Of a stretch of 64,000 nucleotides of DNA, positions 1 to 11,918 are shown one piece after another (the stretch's first letter is position 1; every line of letters begins with the position of its first letter). The DNA comes from Scilla litardierei. Its lineage: Eukaryota > Streptophyta > Magnoliopsida > Asparagales > Asparagaceae. Location of the stretch: the NCBI GenBank assembly GCA_030789695.1, contig CM061142.1:46875987-46939986 (forward strand). Reading direction: 5' to 3'. Below the pieces are notes generated by a model, which made no database searches, was not told where the DNA came from, and saw only the letters and a program-made list of their open reading frames with translations. The position numbers were made by a program, and so were the translations under genes.

Positions 1-294
1 GAATAGGGATCAGCACAAAGGAGAAAACGAAGGGATGGCGGCTCACGAATCCCTCGGATTCTCAACTTAAGACGACCCCGCGAACGGTGGGGATAAGCTT
101 GCAGCTACAACGTGGCAGCATCAGAGGACCGAAGGCGCTTCGGAGCCCGCGCCTTAAAAGTATCGAACGGGCCAACTCATGATGACGACTAATAAATGAG
201 TCAGCATCGACTGGCGAGCCTGTCAAGGTCGGTGGAAGTCACATCGGCCGAGCCGGACCGGCCAAAGCCTACCGACCCGACCGATGGGGGCAAT
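1..294 (+). mobile_element. Element A: 3' internal tail and polypurine tract of a Ty3/Gypsy-like element (partial)
   Basis: This GC-rich stretch shows no convincing coding frame. It ends in a purine-rich run (GATGGGGGCAAT, about 283-294) directly followed by TGTTACGCC, which looks like a polypurine tract abutting a 3' LTR. The internal coding part of the element would lie left of the window. The assignment to Gypsy rests on the polypurine-LTR layout and on the style of the LTR that follows; no protein is visible to confirm it. Confidence 0.5.
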
Positions 295-612
295 TGTTAC
301 GCCTATTTGACTGAGGCCCGAAAGACCCCAGCCCAGAGGCCCAACCGCCGGTCAAGAGCCCATCTGCGCACTCAGGCCCACTCGATAAGGCCCTATGGGG
401 GACCCCCCCGCATGTCGATCCGACCCGGGCCCTGTAACGCGCCGGTCACTCGCCCACTCCTGCGATAACCGCCCCCTCGATCCCGCTACCACTTAATGGC
501 AGTTATAGGGAGGTGTGAGCATGGCGCAGGGAGCGGTGATCGGGGGGCGGATCGAGGGGGCACGATTGAGAGCGGGCGAGCGACGTGGGTCGGGGGAATC
601 ATGGCGGAGGTC

Positions 613-620
613 TATAAAGG
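613..620 (+). promoter_or_regulatory. TATA box of the element A LTR
   Basis: TATAAAGG lies about 320 bp into the LTR, a usual place for the U3 promoter of a plant LTR. The sequence downstream is pyrimidine-rich, as expected for R/U5. Confidence 0.45.
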
Positions 621-891
621 GGCTAGGAAGACGACAGGACAGAGGGACCACATCTCAGGTATCTAAAACCTAAGGTACTCCATCAACGACCTAGTTCCCC
701 CATCACATCTCCTTCCTCCCCCGCTCGCGCCGCGAAACGCCGTTCCGATCTCCTCACGAGTCGAACCGTCTCAGCCGGGCCTCCTCTTTCAGATCTCTGT
801 CTGACTTAGGCATCGGAGGGGATTTGGCCGGAACCAAGGTCCGGCCCCCTGACGAGCGTTCTCGTTTACGCAGGAGGCCAGCTGATCATCG

Positions 892-1150
892 GGCCGAGGC
901 TTCCCCTCGCCCCTCGCCGACCACACACCCAGCTGGACGAGTGAGGCTTCCCTTCACCGTCCGACTGCCGAGGCCGAGCGCAACCTACCGAGGCCGAGCG
1001 TCTCGACCCGGGCCGAGGCTTCCCCTCACCCTTCGCCGAACACGCATCTAGCTGGACGACTGAGGCTACCCCTCGTCGTCCTACCTCCGAGGCCGTGCTC
1101 GTCCGTCTGAGGCCGAGCATCTCAACCAGGGCCGAGGCTTCCCCTCGTCC
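892..1150 (+). repeat. About 120-bp tandem repeat in the element A LTR
   Basis: Two diverged units (about 892-1011 and 1012-1130) plus a partial third repeat the blocks GGGCCGAGGCTTCCCCTC, AGCTGGACGA and GAGGCCGAGC in the same order. The repeats lie downstream of the TATA box and so would be transcribed. Confidence 0.5.
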
Positions 1151-1246
1151 CATCTACACCGACTCGAAGCCCCCTAGGGACCCAAGCGGGCCCCTTGACC
1201 ACGTTGATCGGGTTCTCCACGGTCAACGCTTTGTAGTGAGAAAACA

Positions 1247-2337
1247 CTTTGAAACACGCGTCAAAAACAGAGTCCAAATGCACAAGTTATAGCCAAAACA
1301 AGTCAGCCCAAACTGTTGGACTGAAACCAGCAAAAATGGAGGCCCACCAAGCCCGAATTTTCTGGTTAGGGTTTTTTGAAACCTAGGATTTTCTTGACGG
1401 CTACGTTTCTAAGAGAAGCATGACTTTTGGCTAACTTTGGACAATTGTTTGAATGGTCAAACGGACTCGGATTGACGAGCCGTTTTTCCCTACGCGTTCA
1501 CCGTTGAACCCTCTTCGATTTGGTAGGTTGTACCAACATTGAAGCTCAACGTTGAGGGAGTTAAAATTCGAGGAAGTTTGCCCTTTGTGAAAGGCAAACT
1601 AACTTGATTTAATTAATCCCAAATTAATAGTCCCACCTCGGTTGTGGAGAAAAGGGGATAGTCAGCCGCCTCTATAAAGAGAGGCCCTCCCCCTTCCTCA
1701 TAACTCGTCCCAAGCTCTAGACTTGAGCGGCTCTCATAAATGTTGGAGCACGCTCGGATCTAGGCTTAAATTAATATTTCTCCTCTCTTTATAAATTTCT
1801 GCCTTGCTCCTGAGGGCTCTAGCAAAGCTGCAAAGGAGTTCGGATTCAGATCCGAAATCTAGGTGGAGGTTTCACTCGCGTGTAAATTTCTGGAGCAAGT
1901 GGTTGGCTCGGCAACCAGAAGTTGCTGACCTCGGCGCAAGCGGTTGTTGGGATCGTAGCGGCTAATGCGGGAAGGGCAATTGATTGCCTTCGGTAACACT
2001 TTTGCTGCAAGGCAAGAGTTACGGGTATGTTGAGTTTTCTCAACCGTAGTTTTAATTAATGTGCATTATTTTAATTGCAGTAGCTACAGTAGTTAATTAG
2101 ATAGTAGTATCCTCAGGGGTTGGTCTGGACCCAACCCCGGGATAGTAGCATTTTCTTGGCTTGGGTTTTATGCTGATAGGGCTAGTTTATATAAAATGTT
2201 TATATAAATTTTTCCTCTTTATTTTCGCTTCGGCTGCGTTATTTTGTGCAAGGTTGTCTGGCCTTCGCTCTCAAGTAGGGCGAAGGACGGACAATGCACT
2301 AGTCGAAAGAGAACCCTTGGACCTCGAAAACCCTTCA
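1247..2337 (+). mobile_element. Element J: 5' LTR, left part missing
   Basis: From about 1262 to 2337 this is nearly identical to 25345-26420, the second part of the 3' LTR. It ends ...CCCTTCA directly before the primer-binding site. A TATAAAGA box is at 1673-1680. The first ~190 bp of the LTR, present in the 3' copy, are missing here, replaced by the end of element A. Confidence 0.8.
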
Positions 2338-2351
2338 GTGGTATCGGAGCC
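2338..2351 (+). other. Element J: primer-binding site, initiator tRNA-Met type
   Basis: TGGTATCGGAGCC begins two bases after the LTR end. It matches the plant initiator-Met primer site TGGTATCAGAGC with one change (A to G). Confidence 0.8.
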
Positions 2352-3638
2352 ATGCTACATAGACTATCTATATACTGCTTTTATGAAATGCATGTGATTA
2401 AAACTTGAAAGTTTTCTATGCATTTTTTCTAACTATGCGATGGTTTTATGCATTAAAACTTGTAGTTAGTCTTGCACTAATTATATGTTGGTTTTCAAAT
2501 TTTTCGAAAATTGTTTTTGAAAACCAAGATTAGATCTTTTTTAATTATGTGATAATTAATGACTTTATGTTTCTTTTGCTTTTATTTGATAATTGCTAAA
2601 AGAAAGACTTGTTGGGTTAGCCATTAAAATTCATTTAAATCTCTAATTTGATTAAATTTAAATGACTAGCTTTGGCTATGTTTTAAAATATTGTTCACAA
2701 TATTTTAAATAACACATCCTAATGAATGATTAGGATTGACCCTTGTTAGTTGAAACAATTTTGATGTGATTTATTAAAATCTTATAGTTGATAGGATTCT
2801 AATAAAAGTTATGAAACACATCCTAATAATTTTGAATTATAGGTTATAACTAGTTGATAGGATTAACTAGTTAAATAAATCATAACAACCAGATTAAATC
2901 AATATAACACATTTTTATCATTCGCACTTTCAATGGAGAATGGTATGGTTAGGTAGTTAGGGAAGGTGTTGTGGATCGACTCAGCTTTGCTGGGCGCAAG
3001 TGATCCTGCCCGGCCCTAACCCTGGTCATGCCCGCTTGTACTGCAAAGTTGCTAATAATAAAATGTGTTAGCTTTGGTTATATCTAGTCAATGCGTTATA
3101 AATATTATTAAGATTAATTCGTATCCCTCCTTGATTTTGGAGCTTGGTAACTCAAAGAAGACAATTATAGTTGTTGAGTCTCCTCAAGCTATGACATGTT
3201 TTTCTTTAAGGAACAAACTCCAACATACATGTGATGTAGTCTAGACTTGACCCAAATCGATACGTCGGGTCTCCTCGAGCATCGAACTAAGTCAAATCTG
3301 GACACGAAATCAAGGGTCTGACTAGACCAGTCATTATGATTTGTTGAGTCTCCTCAAGATCATAAGTGACTGTGGGTAAAACTCGAAAGGAAGTCACATG
3401 TGATATGATTGACTAAGAGTTAGTCTACCAATCATGGAACCAATCAACTTGTTGAGTCTCCTCAAGGTTGTGAGGTTCAGGATGATTAGATCCCTCTTTC
3501 ACTATATTTTAAATATTAAAATTCGTTCATTTCAGAGAATGATCGTAAAATAGTGGGAGACCATAGTTAATTAAAAACCATATTAACTATATTATTTTAT
3601 CATGAATTACACTAAATTTATTCTATGTCTTTTGCAGC
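2352..3638 (+). other. Element J: AT-rich untranslated leader / lost gag region
   Basis: The 1.3-kb stretch between primer site and first ORF is AT-rich and stop-rich in all frames. It holds a four-copy motif (separate entry). A TTTTGCAG acceptor-like sequence ends at 3637, one base before the ATG of the pol ORF. I see no Copia gag core or CCHC zinc knuckle here. Confidence 0.55.
3171..3466 (+). repeat. Four-copy motif TTGTTGAGTCTCCTCAAG
   Basis: Exact copies at 3171-3188, 3341-3358 and 3449-3466, plus a variant GTCGGGTCTCCTCGAG near 3264-3279. Each copy is an imperfect hairpin (TTGAG-TCTC-CTCAA). The copies are 75-110 bp apart in otherwise non-repetitive leader sequence. Confidence 0.7.
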
Positions 3639-6600
3639 ATGAAATCGAATATGAATCTTATCCTGAATAATAAATTGACTGGTTTAAATATTGATTGCTT
3701 AGAAAACTCTAGGCTTAACGGAGAGAAGAAAGGACATATTGATGTCTCGACTTCTAAGGTATTAGTTATACAGAGTATAGTCCTTTCTGTAACTTCTAAC
3801 GCATGGGTATTGGATACTGGTGCAGGTACTCATATTTGTAATTCTTTACAAGGTATGAGCACATTTAGAAACATAAGAAAAGACGAAATAGTTCTTCAAG
3901 TCGGTAATGGAGCTAATGTAGCTGCTAAAGCTGTAGGAGACCTAAAGCACACCTTGGCAAACGGTGCCACATTGTTTTTGAACAATGTTATTATATACCA
4001 AATTTCCTATGCAACGTTATTTCCATTTCGGCTTTGGCCAAAGACGGATATAAATTTACCATTGATGAATCTGTTATGAACATTTTCTTTAATGATAAAT
4101 TGCTGGGATTTGGAACAATGAATAATGGTGTATACACTCTGTCTAATGACGTTGTGTTAAGTGTTAACACACGAAAACGTAAGGAATCTAGTTTTAATGA
4201 AACTTTCCTTTGGCATTGTAGACTAGGCCATATCGAAGAAAAAAGACTTAGCAAGTTGCATAAAGAGGGGTCTCTTGACCTCTCGAATTATGAGTCGTTC
4301 GACACTTGCGAGTCTTGTCTCAAAGGTAAAATGGCTAAAACTCCCTTTGCGGGTCAAGGGGAAAGAGTTAGTGAACTCTTGGGTCTAGTACATTCTGATG
4401 TATGTGGACCAATGTCTACTTTAGCGAAAGGAGGTTATTCATACTTTGTTACATTTATTGATGATCACTCTAGGTTCATACATGTGTTCTTGATGAAACA
4501 CAAGTCTGATACATTTGAGCGATTTAAAGAGTATCGTAACGAAGTTGAAAAATAGACGGGCAAAAGTATTAAAATTCTTCGATCTGATCGAGGAGGAGAA
4601 TACTTGAGCCATGAATTCCTTGCGCATCTAAAAGAGAATGGGATTCTCTCTCAGATCACTCCTCCTTACACACCTCAACATAATGGTGTGTCAGAGAGAA
4701 GGAATCGTACCTTGTTAGACATGGTTCGATCAATGATGAGTGACTCTGAGTTACCTATCTCCCTTTGGGGCTATGCCCTAGAAACTGCTACCCATATCCT
4801 TAATAGAGTTTCATCTAGATCCGTGCCAATGACACCATATGAGATATGGAACGAGAAGAAACCAAACCTTAAGCATATTAAGGTATGGGGTTGTCCTGCG
4901 TATGTCAAGAAGCTTAATCCAGATAAACTGGAGGATAGATCTGTTATGTGTAGATTCATTGGGTATCCCAGTCACTCGACGGGACACATTTTCTATCACC
5001 AGGAACAACAAAAGATTGTTGTGTCCAAACACGCCACCTTTCTTGAAAAGGAATTCCTTGTGAAGGTGTCTAATGGCGAGGTAATAGAACTGGACCAAAG
5101 TCTAGAGACTGAATCAACACATGAATAGATCGCGGAACCAGTGGGAGAGGCAGAGCCTAATGCTCCTGAAGCAATTATTAGGAAGTCAAATAGGATTCCT
5201 CGAGCTCCAGAAAGATACTACGGATTTCTCGTAGATGGAGGAGTTGAGGATAGCATCTTAGTTGAAGATGATCCTATTAGCTTCCAAGAAGCCATTCAGA
5301 GTAAAGACTCTAAGAAATGGCTGGATGCAATGAAATCTGAGATGGATTCCATGCACATTAATAAAGTTTGGACTTTAGAGAATGTGCCCAAGGGAAGTGT
5401 TCCTATTGGCTGCAAATGGATCTTCAAAAGGAAGATCGGTGCAGATGGAAAAATAGAAACATACAAGGCTAGACTTGTTACGAAAGGTTATCGTCAGATT
5501 CTAGGTGTAGATTATGACGAAACTTTCTCGCCCGTAGCCATGCACAAATCCATCCGGATCGTACTCACTGTTGCTGCCTATCACAACTACGAAATCTGGC
5601 AGATGGATGTAAAAACTGCATTTCTAAATGGTGATTTAGAAGAGCATATTTACATGTCTCAGCCGGAAGGTTTCAAAGTCAGTAGGAGCAAAGGGAAAGC
5701 GTGTAGACTGCATAGATCCATTTATGGATTGAAGCAGGCATCCAGGAGCTGGAACATCCGATTTGATAATACGGTCAAAGAGTTTGATTTTATTAAAAAT
5801 GAAGATGAGCCATGCGTTTATAAGAAAACCATTGAAAAAAATTTAGTCATCCTCGTACTTTATGTTGATGACATTCTCTTAAAAGGTAACAACATACCAA
5901 TGTTGAAGTCCGTTAAGGATTGGTTATCAACTTACTTCTCCATGAAAGATTTGGGAGAAGCATCCTACATACTAGGTGTGAAGATCTATATAGATAGATC
6001 TAAATGGATGCTAGGACTCTCCCAATCTAGGTACATTGATACTGTGTTAAAACGGTTTAACATGGAAAACGGTAAAGGTGGGTTTATACCCGCAAATCAC
6101 GGAATAAGTCTTTCTAAGAAGATGTCTCCAAAGACTGACTTGGAAAGAGAACGCATGAGCAATATTACATATGCTTCGGCAGTTGGATCGATCATGTATT
6201 CCATGATATGTACCAGACCTGATGTCGCTTTTGCACTAGGTGCAGTAAGTCGATATCAGTCTAACTATGGAGAAGAACACTGGAAAGCAGTCAAGACGAT
6301 TCTCAAGTACTTGCGAAGAACAAGAGATCTAGTTTTGATTTATGGAAGTGAAGAACTCAAGATTGAGGGCTTCACGGATTCAAGCTTTCATAGTGACGTA
6401 GATGACAACAAATCAATTTCAGGATACATTTTCACTCACAACGGATGTGCAGTGAGCTGGAGATGTTCAAAGCAAGATACCGTTGATGATTCAACTATGG
6501 AGGCCGAATATATAGCGGCCGATGCAGCAAAGGAAGTTGTCTGGATTAGGAAATTTGTGAGCCAGCTAGGAGTGGTGCCTACTGTTATAGATCCAATACA

Positions 6601-6847
6601 GTTGTATTGTGATAACAATGCCACAATGAGCTTGGTCAAAGAACCCAGATTCCACAAGAGATCCAGACACATTCTTTGAAAATATTACTTGATACATGAC
6701 ATTGAGAGGAGGAAGGACATAGAAATCCTCAGAGTCTCGTTTGAAGAGAATTTAGCTGATCCATTTACAAAGGCCCTTACACGTGATCGTTTGGAGAAAC
6801 TAATGTGTAAAAGCGGTATGAAATACCATAAAGAGTGGGCCTTGTAG
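3639..6847 (+). pseudogene. Element J: Copia gag-remnant/pol polyprotein, broken
   Basis: Encodes, in order, an aspartic protease (WVLDTGAGTHIC, Asp near 3813), integrase zinc finger (HCRLGH...CESCLKGK), integrase core (HSDVCGPM, FIDDHSRF, NGVSERRN), RT with YVDD at 5861-5872, and RNase H (CDNNATMSLVKEPRFHKRSRH). The order protease-integrase-RT-RNase H defines Ty1/Copia. Breaks: a one-base loss near 3985-3995 moves the frame; in-frame stops lie at 4553-4555 (TAG), 5126-5128 (TAG) and 6677-6679 (TGA), after which the frame continues to a natural stop at 6845-6847. The N-terminus keeps a short LNNKLTGLN motif resembling the start of Copia Gag and then runs almost directly into protease, so most of gag appears deleted. 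I cannot name the Copia lineage with certainty. Confidence 0.88.
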
Positions 6848-7978
6848 TGAGTGGTAGATGTTTTGAGAGTTGTATGCCTATGAGGCACATTGTCTTGAAA
6901 AACATCTTATTCATGAATAAAATAAATTTATTTGTATCACATTATCTTTGTGCATTTGTGATATCTTAAATACTTAGATAATTTCCTTAGACTTATAGCA
7001 AGGTATACACTTATCTTGATGCAGATCATGATTATGAGAAAGTGTTTTTACCGATTGGAGCTTAAAGTCTTAAACAGGTTCGTGGTCATTGATGTGTCAA
7101 GAAGAGGATATCGACACATCGATAAGACCTTTGTGTCTTTGTATTCACTATGGATTAGTAACGATGAACTCGTAATCGTTTGACTTGGTGAAGTCAGAAA
7201 CAAGACACAGGTGCTCATTAGAGGATGAGTTCACTGAATGACTCATAAAAGGTTATCATTTGGTTAAACTTAATTTAAAATTTCAATGATAACTTTTAGT
7301 GATGATAGGCAAGTTGGTCCTATGACTTGAGGACATTGAACAAACCTGCATGTGAATAGTGTCACTTAGATCATCTTCCTAGCTTCATGGCTTTACTTGT
7401 CGAAAGGATTTTGGTTGGGTGGCACTTGAAGCGTGTGAGGGGAGTTGTCTCTAAGAAAGGATTCATCTCTCTCATTAAGGAGAGTTAGTGTTGTATGTGT
7501 TGGTTCGGTGCTTTAGTGAAAATCTTTGATCAAAGTATGTTGAAAGAAGTTAAACAAGTATTTAACTAAAGACCGATGTAACTAACCAGTTTCAAGTTGG
7601 TGGGGTTGACATGTTACCATACCCTAAACTTGAATAAACAACATAGTCTTGACGAAAGGATTAAAACTGCGGTATTCATCACGGACACAGTCTTGGTGGT
7701 CCCGACGATTTTTAGTAAATGGGTCAACCACATAATTATGATGCCGAAACAGGGACGGAAACTACTGCTCGTGGTCACTACCGTCTAGGGTCACGAACCC
7801 AAACCTGTAGTAGGGTCAGGCTGTAGGGTCTCACACAGAGTGCGATCTTCGTCTAGTAATAGGTAGAAATTAGTTAGGGATAATAATTTGCATTTGATGC
7901 AAGGGACAAAGTATTGCAAAAGATGTTTGCAATAGTCTCCAGCATTCGGGATAAATGATCCAGAGTGCAAGTGGGAGA
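6848..7978 (+). other. Element J: 3' untranslated region and polypurine tract
   Basis: 1.1 kb with no convincing ORF (a 63-codon frame at 7597 shows no family features). It ends with the purine run GTGGGAGA at 7971-7978 immediately before TGTAGGGAAATATG, the start of the 3' LTR. Confidence 0.65.
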
Positions 7979-8112
7979 TGTAGGGAAATATGCCCTCAGA
8001 TCATTGGTATTTGATGGAAATGATAATTTAAGCCTAGATAGGGACTAATTTGCATATGATGCAAAATAGATTAAATGTGTCTTAAATTTTTTAAGACTAT
8101 ATTTAATTAAAT
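7979..8112 (+). mobile_element. Element J: 3' LTR, first part
   Basis: Begins TGTAGGGAAATATGCCCT after the polypurine tract and is cut after TAAAT (8108-8112) by element F. The same TAAAT follows F at 25272-25276, and the LTR then continues. Confidence 0.85.
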
Positions 8113-8828
8113 TGTAACGACCCGCTACCGGGGGCCCGTTACTTTTTGATATTTGCGCAGGTCCTGCAAGTTACCAGTGAAACCAAAATAGCCACGATGC
8201 AGAGATGTACAAAAATACTCAAATAGTGTCTAATTATTACAATCCATACTGTACAAGATGTCCCAACAGATATACATGAAAGAAGAAAAGTACATAAGTG
8301 AAAATAACTCTGGAAGCTACGGTCGAATTCTGGCGCTATTAGCTCAGGAGCATCTACTTCCATATATACGTCGTCTGCGGTGCCACGAAGATGGAACCGT
8401 ATGTAAGTCACAATAATTCTAAGTATAGAAAAGAAGCAGTGCACAAGTATGACAAAAGTAACTACGTACAAGCAGACCAGAGTGAAAAGTATAGTACTGA
8501 GCACCAACGGTACATAACTGAGTAGTAAAAGTAAATGAAACTGAAATGAGAGAATAACTGTACTGTGGTAGAGCAAGTGTAAATCAGGCTAAGTAAGTGA
8601 AACATGCTACCGGTGTAGCTAAAAGTACGGCAGGTAAAGTACTGGTGACTGTACAAGTGTAGTAAGTAACGTGCATGGAACGTGTAAAGTAAAGGTGACG
8701 GTGCAGAAGTGCGTAAAGTAAAAGTGACTGTGCAAAAGTAACTACACTACGTGACTCAAGTCGGAGAGTACAATATGTGACCATCGAGTTCATCTCTTGC
8801 CTGGGCGCGACCCAGACGAATGCCGAAA

Positions 8829-8960
8829 ACACAGGCAGCTAGACAGGATGCTGACACGGGCAGCATATTTTTGTTTGTCGAAACACAGGAAGCTAGACAT
8901 GATTGCCAAAAACCCAGGCAGCTAGACATGATTACCAAAACCCAGGCAGCTAGACATGTA
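8829..8960 (-). repeat. Short tandem repeats (CAGGCAGCTAGACATGAT-like) in the F LTR
   Basis: Four units of roughly 24-30 bp carry the core CAGGMAGCTAGACA. The set recurs in the other F LTR at about 22187-22318 with one unit altered (AGACAAGATTG for AGACATGATTA). Confidence 0.6.
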
Positions 8961-9058
8961 GATTGAACTCCAGTCACTCCCGCACTCTCTCCAAATATGA
9001 GTTACCCCAAAAACCCCAGTGAAGTGTCAAGTGCTCTATGTACATATTCTTTCATGAT

Positions 9059-9190
9059 GTCCCACGAGATGTTCTGCACGATATTTCACAAGATATTCCA
9101 CAAGTTATTTCACAAGTCATTTCACGAGATATTCCACGAGATATTACACAAGTTGTTCCACAAGTCTTTCTACGAGATATATCACATTCT
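9059..9190 (-). repeat. 12-bp tandem repeat (TTCCACRAGWTAT-like), about ten units
   Basis: Successive 12-base units alternate CACAAG and CACGAG cores. A second array is in the right LTR (about 22417-22548). Because the unit is a multiple of three it makes artificial repetitive ORFs in several frames; none is likely to be a gene. Confidence 0.7.
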
Positions 9191-11918
9191 GTTATCAATT
9201 TCTTGTTTACGATGATAGTTAAACTAGGACCACTGGTTGACTTTCTTACCAGAAAATAAAACAAGGTGGATGCTAAGAATTTGAGGATAAAGACAAGTCC
9301 AACAAACATGGAATACAAAAATTGTTGGTTTAAGGGTGGTAGTTTCGTTAGCACACAATTTACCCAAGTTGATGGTTGTGTGTTACAACCACCAAAGTTG
9401 AAAGTTGGCAAAGTAATCTGTAGTTGATTACTTTTCCTATTAGTTTAGGTCTCTAGTTCGGTTCAAGTCAAATAGCAGTTCTGAGGCTATAGGTAGAGTT
9501 CCTAAGTACATACGAGGACACTAACTAATTTTCTAATTTTAGAATTAGTCATGACTTACGGATTTCGAGATCGACGTAGCAATCCGAAACTGAATCTAAG
9601 GCTTCCACGGAAGCTGATGCACAAGAATTTGTACCTGCAAAACACAAGAACAATCGGTTACAAAACACCTATTTTCTACCTATTTAACTTAACGTGTTTG
9701 ATTTTATAATCGATTGAAACGGTGTTGGAAAGCGTTCTAAATTTTTCTGTAGGCTAGATATGATGAAAATAATTTTATCGTAGGAGGAAATAATTTTCTG
9801 AAGCTTACATTAATTTTTATAATTTTTAAGGGCTCAAAAATAATTTAAAACCTATTTTTCAATTTGGGACGTAATTATTCAAACATTTCTTCTGGGTGCA
9901 ATCGGTATCGGAAATTTGCAAATGAACTTTCAAAATGGCCGTCTCGGACAGTACTTTAACATATATTTTTCTCACATATAATTGTACGTGAAAATAATAA
10001 GTTATGGATTTTAAAAAGAAAATAACATATTTAACTTTTAGGCTTAAAAATTAACTTTGGAAAAACTAGGCGTCAGATTGAGATGAAACTAGTGCCATTG
10101 GGTCCAGAATGTCATTTCTGATTTTCTAGGCCTAGTCTTATATTTTTCCGGGCCCAATATTTCAAGTTATGGATTTTAAACAATTAAACCCTATTTAATA
10201 ATTGATTAAATACGAAAATACGAAATAATCTTTGTATTTACAAGTGTGCCATCGCGACTTTACCATGCATCCGATGCCTACGCTCGTCGGAGGGGGGTTT
10301 CGCTCGTCGGAGGTGGGGCAGCGTGCGGTCGGGCGGAAGCCGACATCGTCGGTGGCGACTCGGCGGCTTCGTCGGCGTCTTGGGATCCGCCGGAGCACGG
10401 GGACTTCGGGTCGAAGGCGTGTGCTCCCGTCGGAGACGAGGCCGGAGCTTGGTGCTACGGGGTAGGCGACGTGGGCGGAGGTTGCTCCGGTGTGGGGGGA
10501 AGATCGGAGGTCGAGGGCGAGCTTCGGTGCAGTCGGACGGAGCAGCACGAGGGGAGCTCGACGAAAGTGGGGTTGATGTTGGAGGGAGGCAAGCGTAAGC
10601 AACAGCGACGGTGACTGCTTCGCAAGCGAGGCTCACGGCGACGTCGAAGACCCCGTGAGGAGCGGCGAGGGAGAGCTGAGAGTGTGGTGACGCTCTGGTG
10701 GCTCATCAGGGCGGAGATGGCATCCGACGTTGCCGTGGAGAGCAGTCAGAGGCGGAGGTGCTCGGTGATACGTCGAAGCACAGCGAGGGCTGCTCGGAGG
10801 AGGCGGGAGCTCCCGGTGGCGGCGACTTCGTTGCTGGCGGGGTTTACAGGGTCGAGCGGGCAGTGACAGCGTCGGGGTGGGGAGTTCGAACTCCGGCGAT
10901 GGGTCGAGGCGATGGGAGGCTCCGGGCGGCTTCTCGGGGAGCTCGGAACGGGGAAGAGTGGAGGAGAGAGGATCGGGGCTTCACTGTCGGAGACGAGGCG
11001 GAGGCAACTAGGCGATCGTGGGTTGGGGAATGAGAATGAAAGAGAGAAAGAGGGTTCGGGCTGTGTTGAGTGAATGAGAGGTTGTGTGTTTATTGGAGAG
11101 CCCTGTGTTCGAGGGAGAACATGAGGGGAAAATGGGTTCGTTGAAGCGGGCTTCGGGTTTTGGCTGTGAAGAAGAGAGATTAGCGAGGGAGGGGGGATTA
11201 AATACTAGTTAGTAATTAATTTAATAATAAGCTAATTAAAACTTAGTTAAGGTTAGGTAGTGTTAGGTATTGGGAATTGACTACGTGTGGAAATTGGCTT
11301 GGCAAGTTCCTCGTGGGCTGCCAACGTGGGAGTATGTGAGGGTTAAGGTAAGTGATTAGTAAAAAGTAAAACTCTATTAGTGAAAGTATTTTGTAAAATA
11401 CAAAAAAACAAAATTACGATTTTGCCCCTACTAGTAAACGTATCCGAAAAATTACGAAAACATACCCATGGGATCGTTTCGTCGCGACGATCCCGAATAC
11501 GAAGACCGTTTCAGGGTTTGAGCTACGGGGATACTAGTTTGGGCTAAAACGTTTAGAAAGCGGGTTCGCGGGTTCCCTATCGATTTGACTTCAGAAAATT
11601 ACGAAATTAATGTGAAAAGAACTAATTTATCATAGAAGGATACTGTAAAAGTTTGGAAATGTTTTAATGATGTTTGTATAGAAAATAAATTCATAAAGCC
11701 AAAACGGTAATATTTGAAAATGAATTTTTATCAGATCTTTTAAAGGTATTTGGTAAAACACGAACTTGCTAAAATACTTCGTAACTAGCCTGATACTTCA
11801 AAATATTTTTATAAGAATTTTTTTTTTGAAACCGGAAAACTCCTGACAAACCATTATAAAATAGTTTAAAAATTGAAAATACGTGAATAGTTGTATTAAA
11901 AAAATACGGACCATTACA

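Larger units (their letters stand above)
295..1246 (+). mobile_element. Element A: 3' LTR
   Basis: The LTR starts TGTTACGCC after the polypurine tract and probably ends AAAACA at 1246, giving TG...CA ends and a length near 950 bp. A TATAAAGG box is at 613-620, and the block CTGACTTAGGCATCGGAGGG (about 801-820) is one I recall from many plant Gypsy LTRs. From about 1247 the sequence matches the LTR of Copia element J, so A seems to have inserted into J's 5' LTR. The right boundary is inferred from the TG...CA rule and the start of J similarity; the left target duplication is outside the window. Confidence 0.6.
8113..11918 (-). mobile_element. Element F: left LTR (3' LTR in sense orientation)
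   Basis: A 3.8-kb LTR that matches 21471-25271 along its length with scattered substitutions. It contains tandem repeats (8829-8960 and 9059-9190) and a GC- and CpG-rich block (about 10240-11040) with short overlapping open frames on both strands that look compositional, not genic. Confidence 0.85.

Noticed and set aside
8997..9259. Repetitive-peptide ORFs in the F LTR (FHK-type repeats)
   Set aside because: Products of a 12-bp minisatellite that is open in several frames on both strands; no start context or conservation beyond the repeat.
10195..11033. Several overlapping ORFs in the GC-rich part of the F LTR (also 23553-24426)
   Set aside because: Open frames occur on both strands at once because the block is GC-rich and poor in stops; Arg/Gly/Ser-rich products, no shared frame constraint between the two LTR copies.
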